Positions 6,049-12,769 of a DNA stretch of 16,245 bases are shown piece after piece. The stretch is taken from positions 1-16,245 of the forward strand of contig JAICGT010000003.1 in assembly GCA_025922995.1 (NCBI GenBank). The letters run 5' to 3'. Position numbers and translations under genes: made by a program. Within the stretch, counting starts at the first letter, position 1, and each line of letters opens with the position of its first letter. The stretch comes from Fimbriimonadales bacterium. GTDB lineage: Bacteria > Armatimonadota > Fimbriimonadia > Fimbriimonadales > ATM1. The notes below the pieces were generated by a model. It worked only from the letters and a program-made list of their open reading frames with translations. It ran no database searches and was not told where the DNA came from.

Positions 6049-7911
6049 CTAGTTGCCGATTAGTCTCGGCGCGGGCACCGCAGCTAGCGTGTACCCAAAG
6101 GGGTCGAGCGACACACGCGTGGGCCGCGAGTCGCTTTCCAAGTAGAACGTATGCGAGCCATTGGACAGGTCAACTACTTGCGACTTCTCGCCGGCTCGAC
6201 CAGTCAGCACTACGGCGACTTTCATCCTAAATGGTTTCGGCGTGCCGGACTGAGCGATATCCACCGTAGTGACAAAGCCGCCACGCGGCCCGGCTTCAGA
6301 GAAAGCACGGGTGATATCGAGCTTCGGAAACTGCTTGCCGTAAACCCATTGCTCGAAGAACCATTGTTGATTGAATATCCGCGCGATGTCACTCCACTCC
6401 GTTTTTTTTCCACGTCTCTGCTCGACGAGGGCGCTGAGCGCCTTCGTCATCGCCGCTTCGCCGATTTCGTTTTCGAGCATTTTCATGACGTAGGCGCCGC
6501 GGTAGTAACCGACGTTGCCGTAAGGGCCGTGCGCCAATAAAGCGTCCGCAAGGGCCACGGGTGCGGTCCGGCTGGCGTATCCGTTGTTCAAAGAGCGATC
6601 CGCGTTTTTCCTGAAGACGACGCTGTCGATGTACTGAGTAAGGCTTTCGTTCCAGATGCTTTTGATGTAGGTGTTCGGCACCATCCCCCCGAACCAGGTG
6701 TGACCGACCTCGTGTGAGGTAGCCCAACTCGAAATCGACGGCGAGAGAAGGGTAAAGCTGTAGCACTCGATGCCGTAATAGTCGGGCGTATCGACGATGT
6801 CGTAATGGTTGTACGGATACTTTCCGTAGCGGTCTTCGAAAAAAGCTACTGCGTTCTTTGCAGATTCAACGTCACCTTTACCGCGATCAGTGCCGGTAGT
6901 ATTCAGATGCCATGCTCGGAAGGTTCGGCCACGGTCCGTCGTTTCGGCAACCATTTTGTATGGTCCTGCTACTAAGTGAAAGTACGGAATGGCGACGCTA
7001 TTTGTGAATGTGACAGTTTTTGTTTCGCCACTCACCGATTCTGATTTGACGTCGCCGTTGGTAAGGATCAACCAATCTTTCGGCCCACGAACGGTCGCCG
7101 AAGACGTTGCCGGCATCCTTCCGATATGCGGATACCAATACGACGTCAACAGCATCGAATCGGAAGTCGTCTCGTCGCCTCCGGGAAAGTCAATCGAAGC
7201 TGAATATCGGAGAGTTAACTTGCCGCCGGTACCGGGATTGGTCAGAATCACGACGCCGCCGCTTCGGATCAGTTCTGACTTGGCCGGGTTTAGAATCACC
7301 TTATCGATGGGCTCATCGAGAAAGGCGTTTATTTCCTCGCCTCGGTAACTGGCTCCGGCGACTCTATAGGAATCGTTCATGCGCATAAGAACAGACCCGG
7401 TGCCTGATGTCGGTTTCAAGTCGATTGTCGTCTCGAAGTCTGCGGAGTTCCTTTCGGGCCGCAAGACGACATCGAAGTTTTGGTGCGTGATTTCGAAAGG
7501 AACGACCACGTCCTCCGGCACCTCGGGACCGAGCGCCAAGCCATCGCCCGTGCGAACGATGGGGTGAATTCGGTCATGCTCCGCCTCCAGGCCCTGGTGG
7601 CGATGAAAGATCAGCCAATAATCACCAAATTTTTCGAGTCCTTTCGGCGCAGGAAAAGCGTCGACATGCAGCGTGCGGAGGGCAGCCCCGTCTCGGGCGA
7701 TTTGCCTAACGGAAGCTGCGTACCGTGACTGCGTGAAAAGCTTTTCAAGCGAATCGAACCGTCCCTCGGATGCGGCGGTTCTAACTCTTTCGAGCAGAGC
7801 CATCGAAGCGGCGACATCACCCTGCTGCGGCGCAATTAGGCAGCCGGCAGCCAAAACTGTAACAAGCAACATGACGCTCATAGGACGAGTCGTCGACCCT
7901 ATCTGTAACAT
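6049..7911 (-). CDS. M1-like (gluzincin) metallopeptidase, lipoprotein
   Basis: The protein has 620 residues from the ATG at 7911. This start gives a signal peptide with a positive charge and lipobox LAAGC (Cys at about residue 24); ATGs at 7881 and 7953 are alternatives and none has a good ribosome binding site. The catalytic core has HEVGH at 400-404 and WNES with E422, the HEXXH plus downstream Glu zinc set of M1 aminopeptidases. The spacing from the second His to the Glu is 17 residues rather than the canonical 18. The substrate-binding GAMEN-type motif appears as YGIECYSF about 20 residues before HEVGH. An N-terminal region of about 150 residues precedes the beta-sandwich domain. It is probably periplasmic or outer-membrane-attached. 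It is divergent from hrcA and in operon with the DinB-like gene. Confidence 0.85.
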   Translation of the reverse strand: MLQIGSTTRPMSVMLLVTVLAAGCLIAPQQGDVAASMALLERVRTAASEGRFDSLEKLFTQSRYAASVRQIARDGAALRTLHVDAFPAPKGLEKFGDYWLIFHRHQGLEAEHDRIHPIVRTGDGLALGPEVPEDVVVPFEITHQNFDVVLRPERNSADFETTIDLKPTSGTGSVLMRMNDSYRVAGASYRGEEINAFLDEPIDKVILNPAKSELIRSGGVVILTNPGTGGKLTLRYSASIDFPGGDETTSDSMLLTSYWYPHIGRMPATSSATVRGPKDWLILTNGDVKSESVSGETKTVTFTNSVAIPYFHLVAGPYKMVAETTDRGRTFRAWHLNTTGTDRGKGDVESAKNAVAFFEDRYGKYPYNHYDIVDTPDYYGIECYSFTLLSPSISSWATSHEVGHTWFGGMVPNTYIKSIWNESLTQYIDSVVFRKNADRSLNNGYASRTAPVALADALLAHGPYGNVGYYRGAYVMKMLENEIGEAAMTKALSALVEQRRGKKTEWSDIARIFNQQWFFEQWVYGKQFPKLDITRAFSEAGPRGGFVTTVDIAQSGTPKPFRMKVAVVLTGRAGEKSQVVDLSNGSHTFYLESDSRPTRVSLDPFGYTLAAVPAPRLIGN

Positions 7912-7914
7912 AAT
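7906..7914 (+). promoter_or_regulatory. Putative -10 region for hrcA (leaderless type)
   Basis: TAACATAAT contains two overlapping candidate -10 hexamers (TAACAT and CATAAT) ending 7-10 bases before the hrcA ATG at 7922. No Shine-Dalgarno sequence intervenes. A transcript starting at the usual distance would begin at or within a few bases of the ATG. No CIRCE inverted repeat (TTAGCACTC-N9-GAGTGCTAA) is visible near it. Confidence 0.4.
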
Positions 7915-7921
7915 TAGCCTG

Positions 7922-8950
7922 ATGGACGAATTGACGGAGCGTAAACAGCGCATTCTGCGAGCGGTCGTCCTCGAGTATGTACAGTCGGCGGAGCCGGTTG
8001 GCAGTTCCCTGTTGGTAGAACGATATCAGTTCGGAGTCGGCCCGGCTACCGTGAGGCATGAGCTTTCCGAGATGTCCGATCGAGGCTACCTCGATCAGCC
8101 TCACACCTCTGCCGGTCGAATACCAAGCGATGTCGGCTACCGCTACTTCGTCAATCGCCTCGCCGAGCCGAAACTCGACAAGGGCGTCGCAAAGCGCGTC
8201 CGCGACCTTACGAAGAACGAGGCCGACCTGGAAGGGCTGCTCATGGAGACCTGCAAGGTCTTGTCCCGCCTCACACAGTATGTGTCTATTGCCGCAACGT
8301 TCTCCGAGGGAAGCGCTCGAATCCTCTCGATTGAGTTCGCCGGGATAACTCGCGAGCGGCTGCTCATGACGGTCGTCTTTAGCAACGGATTGATTGAAAA
8401 CAAGATCCTCGAGGGTAGAAGCGATCTAACACTTGGAGACCTGCACAAATTGTCGATTGAGTTCTCGAGGGCGGCTGCCGGCATCCCGGTGAGGAGCTTG
8501 GGACGCAAAGCGGCGCCCGTGATCGAATCCGAATCTGCCGGGATTCGAGAAATCGCACAGGCGGCCTGGCGCACATTGAAGGGAGTAGCCCGCGCGGCAA
8601 CTTCCGGGAAGGTTGTTTCTGAAGGCACCCAGTTTTTGTTCGAGCAGCCTGAGTTTCAGCAGGACGTCGATGCCCTCGCAAAGATCGTCGCGGCTCTGGA
8701 AGACACCGAAGTCGTCCAGGAGGCGTTGGACGTTACGAACCCCGCGAGTCCGGTGACAATCGGCGCGGAGAATCCTTCTGTCGCTATGCATTCGCTGTCG
8801 GTGGTCGCCGGCAAGTTTTATATCGGCGATACCGAGGCCGGAGCGATCGCCGTTGTGGGCCCTAAGCGAATGCGGTACGCCACAGCGATGCCTCTGGTCG
8901 AAACGGCAGCAAAGGCTCTGACGGAGGCGCTAAACCGGCTAATGCGATAG
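7922..8950 (+). CDS. hrcA: Heat-inducible transcription repressor HrcA
   Basis: The protein has 342 residues, the usual HrcA length of about 340. HrcA represses chaperone operons (dnaK, groE) by binding CIRCE operators, with GroEL needed to keep it active. The N-terminal winged helix covers residues 1-70, with KQRILRAVVLEYVQSAEPVG and GVGPATVRHELSEMSDRGYL, then the wing HTSAGRIPSDVGYRYFV, all near-diagnostic. The GAF-like domain follows, with typical features including QYVSIA, FSNGLIENKIL, FEQPEF and the C-terminal YIGDTEAGAIAVVGPKRMRY. The frame is open upstream to an ATG at 7673, but similarity begins at MDELTERKQ, so 7922 is chosen. grpE, dnaK and dnaJ do not follow, so here it is detached from the usual operon. 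It is divergent from the M1-like gene. Confidence 0.96.
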   Translation: MDELTERKQRILRAVVLEYVQSAEPVGSSLLVERYQFGVGPATVRHELSEMSDRGYLDQPHTSAGRIPSDVGYRYFVNRLAEPKLDKGVAKRVRDLTKNEADLEGLLMETCKVLSRLTQYVSIAATFSEGSARILSIEFAGITRERLLMTVVFSNGLIENKILEGRSDLTLGDLHKLSIEFSRAAAGIPVRSLGRKAAPVIESESAGIREIAQAAWRTLKGVARAATSGKVVSEGTQFLFEQPEFQQDVDALAKIVAALEDTEVVQEALDVTNPASPVTIGAENPSVAMHSLSVVAGKFYIGDTEAGAIAVVGPKRMRYATAMPLVETAAKALTEALNRLMR

Positions 8951-8972
8951 TGCTCGTCGCCCGTATGTCCTA

Positions 8973-10481
8973 ATGATGCGAACACTCACCCTGTGCGGAA
9001 TCCTGATTGCGGTCACGAGCTTGCAAGCCGCTCATTACGAAATTTCGTTCGACCAGGCAACTTCTACTGCGCTGGTTCGTGTCCGTCTCGATTCCGGCAC
9101 TGCAACGGATTTCCATATGCCGGCGTGGTCTCCCGGTGACTACCGAATCGTAGACTTCGGCAAGCACGTCAGCGCCCCACGCTTCACCCGCCTAGGAACG
9201 CGGGTGACGTCTTCGCACCCATCGGTAAACCACTGGAAGGCAGACGAACCGGCGGACATGGTCGAGTATCGCGTGTCGACGCAGAAGTCCGGGATCTTCT
9301 CAGAAAACTTTCGAATGACGTCGGATGAGGTTTTCGTCCACGGGCCCGCGGTGTTCGGCTGGTTCGAAGGGCATCAAAAGGAGAAGCAGGTACTTGCGCT
9401 TACCCCGTATCCCGGAGACAGCGCTACGGTCGCCATCGCTTTGCCATCAACCGATCAGTATACGTTTACAGCGAATAACTACGACGTTTTGCTCGATTCT
9501 CCGTTCGCGATGGGCTCGAAGGTTCGCATTGCAGAATTCGTTGTGGGCGGCAAGAGGCATCAGGTTTCCGCATTCGGACCGAGGTCCCAGGGCGTTCCTC
9601 TGAATGGCTTCGTCGAGATTGGCCAGCGGGTTGCGACCCAGTGCTTGGACCTTTTCGGCGAACTGCCGTACGAAAAGTATGTGTTCTTGTATGACTTCGG
9701 CGGTGGCGGCGGCGGCTTGGAGCACATGAACAGCGCTCGCATGGCGATGTGGGGCGATGGCTCCGGAGCAGAAGACTTCATCGCGCACGAATTTTTTCAC
9801 GCCTTTAACGTCAAGCGAATTAGGCCAAAGACGCTCGGACCGTTCGACTACTCTAAGCCGGCGGTTACCGGAGCCTTGTGGTGGTTAGAAGGCGTGACCG
9901 ATTACTACGCAGAAGTCATAAATGTGCGGGCGGGCTATAAGACGCGAGAATCCGCAATGAGATCCCTTTCGTCCGAGTTGCGAGCTTTCAACCGGGACTC
10001 GGATCGTCTGAAAGTAAGCGCCGATGAGTCGAGCCGCCGCGTCTGGGAATCGAATAACAGTTCGGGCTACGGTATCAATTACTACACGAAAGGCAAAATA
10101 ATCGGGTGGATATTAGATTTAGCCATTCGCGGAGAAACTGGAGGGAAGAAGTCGCTGGACGACGTTGTTAGGTCGCTTTACGCCGAAACAAAGGGCGATA
10201 AGCCGGGGTTTTCTGAAACTCGTATTCGCGAGCTTTGTGTCGAAATCGGCGGTGCGGCGCTTGGCCCAATTTACGACGATTGCGTAACTAGAGCTGTCGA
10301 GTTGCCGATCGCGACTGTGCTGCCGAAAGTCGGAATGGTAATCACCGATGGGGTCGTAAACGACAATCCTTCGGCAAGCTCAGCGATTGGCAAGAAGTGG
10401 CCCAAACAAATAGATGCCCTCCCAGGGTTAATATCCTGGGAGGGCAGGCGGCCGTGGCAACAACTAACGACGTCGTCGTAG
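8973..10481 (+). CDS. M61-type (glycyl aminopeptidase-like) metallopeptidase, PDZ missing
   Basis: The protein has 502 residues with a Sec signal peptide at about 1-20. The fold order is that of family M61: an N-terminal beta domain with FHMPAWSPGDYRI, then GGLEHMNS (248-254), the zinc motif HEFFHAFNVKRIRP (H272, E273, H276) and WWLEGVTDYYA (E306). These supply catalytic Glu and all zinc ligands. Most M61 proteins carry a C-terminal PDZ domain and reach about 600 residues; here the protein ends without one. The last 25 codons run through a strong terminator hairpin of the opposite gene and overlap its stop by 18 bases, so the C-terminus may have been reworked by a late frameshift or lost stop. 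Two adjacent ATGs (8973, 8976) are possible starts, with no ribosome binding site. Confidence 0.88.
   Translation: MMRTLTLCGILIAVTSLQAAHYEISFDQATSTALVRVRLDSGTATDFHMPAWSPGDYRIVDFGKHVSAPRFTRLGTRVTSSHPSVNHWKADEPADMVEYRVSTQKSGIFSENFRMTSDEVFVHGPAVFGWFEGHQKEKQVLALTPYPGDSATVAIALPSTDQYTFTANNYDVLLDSPFAMGSKVRIAEFVVGGKRHQVSAFGPRSQGVPLNGFVEIGQRVATQCLDLFGELPYEKYVFLYDFGGGGGGLEHMNSARMAMWGDGSGAEDFIAHEFFHAFNVKRIRPKTLGPFDYSKPAVTGALWWLEGVTDYYAEVINVRAGYKTRESAMRSLSSELRAFNRDSDRLKVSADESSRRVWESNNSSGYGINYYTKGKIIGWILDLAIRGETGGKKSLDDVVRSLYAETKGDKPGFSETRIRELCVEIGGAALGPIYDDCVTRAVELPIATVLPKVGMVITDGVVNDNPSASSAIGKKWPKQIDALPGLISWEGRRPWQQLTTSS
10410..10445 (-). terminator. Intrinsic terminator of the second PEP-CTERM gene
   Basis: A perfect 11-bp stem is formed by GCCCTCCCAGG (10416-10426) and CCTGGGAGGGC (10435-10445) with an 8-base loop. 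On the minus strand it is followed by ATCTATTTGTTT, a broken U-tract. It lies 19 bases beyond the stop of the minus-strand gene and inside the end of the plus-strand M61 reading frame. There is no T-run on the plus side. Confidence 0.75.
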
Positions 10482-11273
10482 AAGCGCAAGTAGTGAGAGG
10501 CTTCCAAGCGCGACGAAGGTCGCCGGCTCGGGGACCGCGGAAACCATTGCCGCGTCTGAGTGGGAGATGATGATGTCGCCGTTTACCAATCCACCGACGG
10601 TGGCAATGTCGACGAGCGAAATGTGGATGGCGTTCGTATCCATCGAGGCACCGAACCCGCCGGTGAACGACGTCTGCTCGTTCAGCACAATCCGAAGTCC
10701 CGCCGCGTCCCAGAGCACTGTGTTGGGCGCGGGGTTTAGCGGTACCGACAAGGCAGTACCGGAAACGGATACGAGTAGATTCTCGAGCACCATGTTGCCG
10801 ACGGCGGAATGCGCGCCGAAGTCACCGCTCACCGTTGAATCCGATCCGATCGTGTCGGCAGTTAAATTCAGCAGCGCAGGCACGCCGACGCCGGGCACCA
10901 GTGTCAAGACGAGGTCGTTTACGAGCGCGCTCGCATCGGCCATGCGGACTCCCGAGCCACCGTCGATGTCGCTAGAAGCGGTCGTGTCCAAAACTCCTGT
11001 GCCGAGGGACACGATCAGCGGAACGGACTCGCTGATGGACAGAATCTGGTCGCTGTCGTTATAGGGACCCGGGGCCGAACCGGACGACATGGGCAATTCG
11101 GAGATCGTCAACAGAGGTATGTTGAGTACGGTCAGGGCAACGTCGATTCCGTAGCCTTTGCTATTCCCGGAAACGACGTCTGCATGTGCTGCACGCAAAA
11201 CAACTGCGAGCATTGCGATGGCGGTAATGCCCAGGCTCAGCCCGCGGCATAGTCCGCTGTTCTTGTATTTCAT
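10464..11273 (-). CDS. PEP-CTERM surface protein, function unknown
   Basis: The protein has 269 residues with an N-terminal signal peptide at about 1-31 (positively charged start, hydrophobic core, cleavage near AHA/D). The C-terminus from residue 247 is VPEPATFVALG, a hydrophobic stretch and LLRRRR, a classical PEP-CTERM exosortase signal. The body is rich in Ser, Thr, Val, Gly and Asp with few Cys or charged residues, suggesting a beta-rich extracellular protein. The opening SKGYGIDVALTVLNIPLLTI resembles proteins named choice-of-anchor P, but I hold that loosely. GAGGAA lies 7 bases before the ATG. It meets the M61 gene tail to tail with an 18-base overlap. It and the cupredoxin at 5039-5470 would depend on an exosortase encoded elsewhere. 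Confidence 0.85.
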   Translation of the reverse strand: MKYKNSGLCRGLSLGITAIAMLAVVLRAAHADVVSGNSKGYGIDVALTVLNIPLLTISELPMSSGSAPGPYNDSDQILSISESVPLIVSLGTGVLDTTASSDIDGGSGVRMADASALVNDLVLTLVPGVGVPALLNLTADTIGSDSTVSGDFGAHSAVGNMVLENLLVSVSGTALSVPLNPAPNTVLWDAAGLRIVLNEQTSFTGGFGASMDTNAIHISLVDIATVGGLVNGDIIISHSDAAMVSAVPEPATFVALGSLSLLALLRRRR

Positions 11274-11627
11274 TGTAAGTTCCTCAACTTCCGATATTTG
11301 TCAGGCCCAGCGAGCTTTTGAAGCTGCTTCGGCGATTTCGGGTCGCAACGGCTGCTCGACCGGCGCGGCCTCTTAGCTTAAGTTACGTACAGGTCCTCGA
11401 TTTGTGACACTATCTTGGGACGATTAACGCACCTTTAACCGGTATTTGTTCAGAATGGGATCGTTCATGCGTATCGAGTACTTTGGGCTTGGCTATTCGC
11501 TTACACAAGACATTGCCGGGCTGGGCTGAGGAAAAGGAGGCTCCAATCGTCAGATGTTACTTAGTTAACCGTGGAACGATGTTACGCCTGTCGGTCGTCG
11601 AGAGTTCCTGTAAAAGCGAAGCGGCGG
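11274..11627. other. Intergenic region without a recognised gene
   Basis: This 354-base stretch lies between the start of the second PEP-CTERM gene and the end of the phenylalanine hydroxylase gene, both on the minus strand. The short open frames inside it have no recognisable product and no good start signals. It should hold the promoter and leader of the PEP-CTERM gene, but I see no convincing -35/-10 pair; GATAGT at about 11415 read on the minus strand is only a weak candidate. No clear terminator follows the hydroxylase stop. Confidence 0.5.
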
Positions 11628-12536
11628 TCAACTTACAGCTTCAAGGAAAGACTGCAAATCCGTCTCGTTAACCGCAGGCTCGCCACCGGAGAGGTTGCTC
11701 AGCTTTCCGGCAAGGATCCACTCCTCCAGCCTGCCAACCTCAGCAAAGAGATGTTCGAAAGAGTCGACGATAAAGAGCAGAGGCTGATAATGGTCGATCT
11801 CGAAATACTGGTTGACCACCCACTCCAACTGAAATGGAAAGCGTTGGACCTCGGGAGACTCGATGCAGTGCTCGATCTCACCGAACGAACTCAACAGGCC
11901 GCTGCCGTAGACACAATAGCCCCCTTCGGGCCGATTCATCAGCCCGAACTCGACGGTAAACCAGAAGAATCGAGCCATGCCCTTGATGATGCTCTCTACG
12001 GTTCTGAGCCGCTCTTCCCTGTCGGTGATTTCCTGGGCGTGCATCGCAGCCGATCGCGCCGCCTCCCCGAAGCGGACTAGAACGTCTGAGAACTGGCGGT
12101 CGGTGTGCATGGGCACGTGCCCCGCGACGTCGTGGAAGATATCGGGCTCCGGCAAGTAGTCGAGAGTGCGGCCGTCGCGTATGGTGATCGTCGTCGGGAA
12201 CTCACGCGTCCGTAGGCAGTCGAAGAACAGATACGCGGGGATATAGCCGGACACCGCCTTGGCCTTGAAGCCGCTGAGCGGCTCCAAAAACTTATTGATG
12301 TCGTCAAGTCGTGGCACGGCGTTGGGATCCAGCGCCAAGTTGCTTACCCCTTCGAGGAACTTCTCGTTGGCGTACTTTTCCCACCTCGGCAACATCCGCC
12401 GGTACAAAGCGCGCCAAGTCTCCTGATTCTCCTCGCTGTAAAGCTCGTACGGCTGGCGGATGAACTTCTCGCCCCTAGCCTGCGCCTGTTCGATAAACGG
12501 CGCTTGTGTGGTCGTGAGTCCGGCTGCTGTTTGCAT
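11628..12536 (-). CDS. phhA: Phenylalanine 4-monooxygenase
   Basis: The 302-residue enzyme converts phenylalanine to tyrosine using tetrahydropterin, O2 and non-heme iron in the cytoplasm. It is the catalytic domain only, as in bacterial PhhA, without the regulatory ACT domain of animal enzymes. Visible motifs include PDIFHDVAGHVPM with iron ligands H135 and H140, FWFTVEFGL with the third ligand E196, and GSGLLSSFGE, all strongly conserved. A Trp- or Tyr-hydroxylase specificity is much less likely in a bacterium with this layout. The start ATG at 12536 is preceded by a purine-rich AGAGAGA that may serve as a weak ribosome binding site. It is divergent from the TlpA-like gene, with 97 bases between its start and the putative transcription start of that gene. 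No pterin recycling gene (phhB) is adjacent. Confidence 0.95.
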   Translation of the reverse strand: MQTAAGLTTTQAPFIEQAQARGEKFIRQPYELYSEENQETWRALYRRMLPRWEKYANEKFLEGVSNLALDPNAVPRLDDINKFLEPLSGFKAKAVSGYIPAYLFFDCLRTREFPTTITIRDGRTLDYLPEPDIFHDVAGHVPMHTDRQFSDVLVRFGEAARSAAMHAQEITDREERLRTVESIIKGMARFFWFTVEFGLMNRPEGGYCVYGSGLLSSFGEIEHCIESPEVQRFPFQLEWVVNQYFEIDHYQPLLFIVDSFEHLFAEVGRLEEWILAGKLSNLSGGEPAVNETDLQSFLEAVS

Positions 12537-12598
12537 TTCTGATCTCTCTATTATGACGATCCGTGCTGGGCCTTAAGTCCCTTTTTTGGGCAGGAGGC

Positions 12599-12627
12599 TT
12601 GCATCGCGAGCACAGTACGCCTACAAT
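12599..12627 (+). promoter_or_regulatory. Sigma-70-type promoter for the TlpA-like gene leader
   Basis: TTGCAT (12599-12604) and TACAAT (12622-12627) are separated by exactly 17 bases, the best -35/-10 pair seen in this window. Transcription would start near 12634, giving a leader of about 136 bases before the ATG at 12770, or a short RNA of about 77 bases if transcription stops at the hairpin at 12680-12710. Confidence 0.65.
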
Positions 12628-12633
12628 GAAGTC

Positions 12634-12769
12634 AGACACCCATGGAGGTTGAGGATCACCAAGGTTGGTGCTTAGGGGGGCGGGCCTGCGTTTAGCGGGC
12701 CCGCATTTTTATGGCTCCTTTCGGGTAAGAAGGAGTGGCAGGCGGGAGACCGCCTCGGAGGTGATTTCG
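12634..12769 (+). promoter_or_regulatory. Structured 5' leader, candidate attenuator or small RNA
   Basis: After the putative start the leader holds a CACCA/TGGTG hairpin (12657-12670), the terminator hairpin (12680-12710), a CTCCTT/AAGGAG hairpin (12715-12735) and an AGGCGG-GAGA-CCGCCT hairpin with a GNRA tetraloop (12740-12755) directly before the ribosome binding site. A 17-codon frame begins with ATG at 12642 and ends at TAG in the terminator loop, but it has no ribosome binding site. CTCCTT could pair with AAGGAG or with the real GGAGG at 12757-12761. That is an obvious way to switch translation, which is inference only. No known riboswitch is recognised. Confidence 0.5.
12680..12710 (+). 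terminator. Intrinsic terminator inside the TlpA-like gene leader
   Basis: GCGGGCC (12680-12686) pairs with GGCCCGC (12698-12704), followed by ATTTTT. It lies between a good promoter and the coding region, so it would either end a short RNA or act as an attenuator for the downstream gene. Confidence 0.75.

Noticed and set aside
7673..7921. N-terminal extension of HrcA
   Set aside because: It is antisense to the M1-like gene, is not HrcA-like, and would make the protein about 83 residues too long; the family start matches ATG 7922.
11300..11400. Possible cyclic-di-GMP type riboswitch (GGGTCGCAACGGC on the plus strand)
   Set aside because: Only a short CGCAA-like match was seen, and the pairing elements and tetraloop docking site are missing.
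12567..12587. Hairpin-like GGGCCTTAAGTCCC followed by six T on the plus strand
   Set aside because: Only a 5-bp stem with a mismatch and a 4-base loop, with no plus-strand gene upstream to terminate; not convincing as a terminator.
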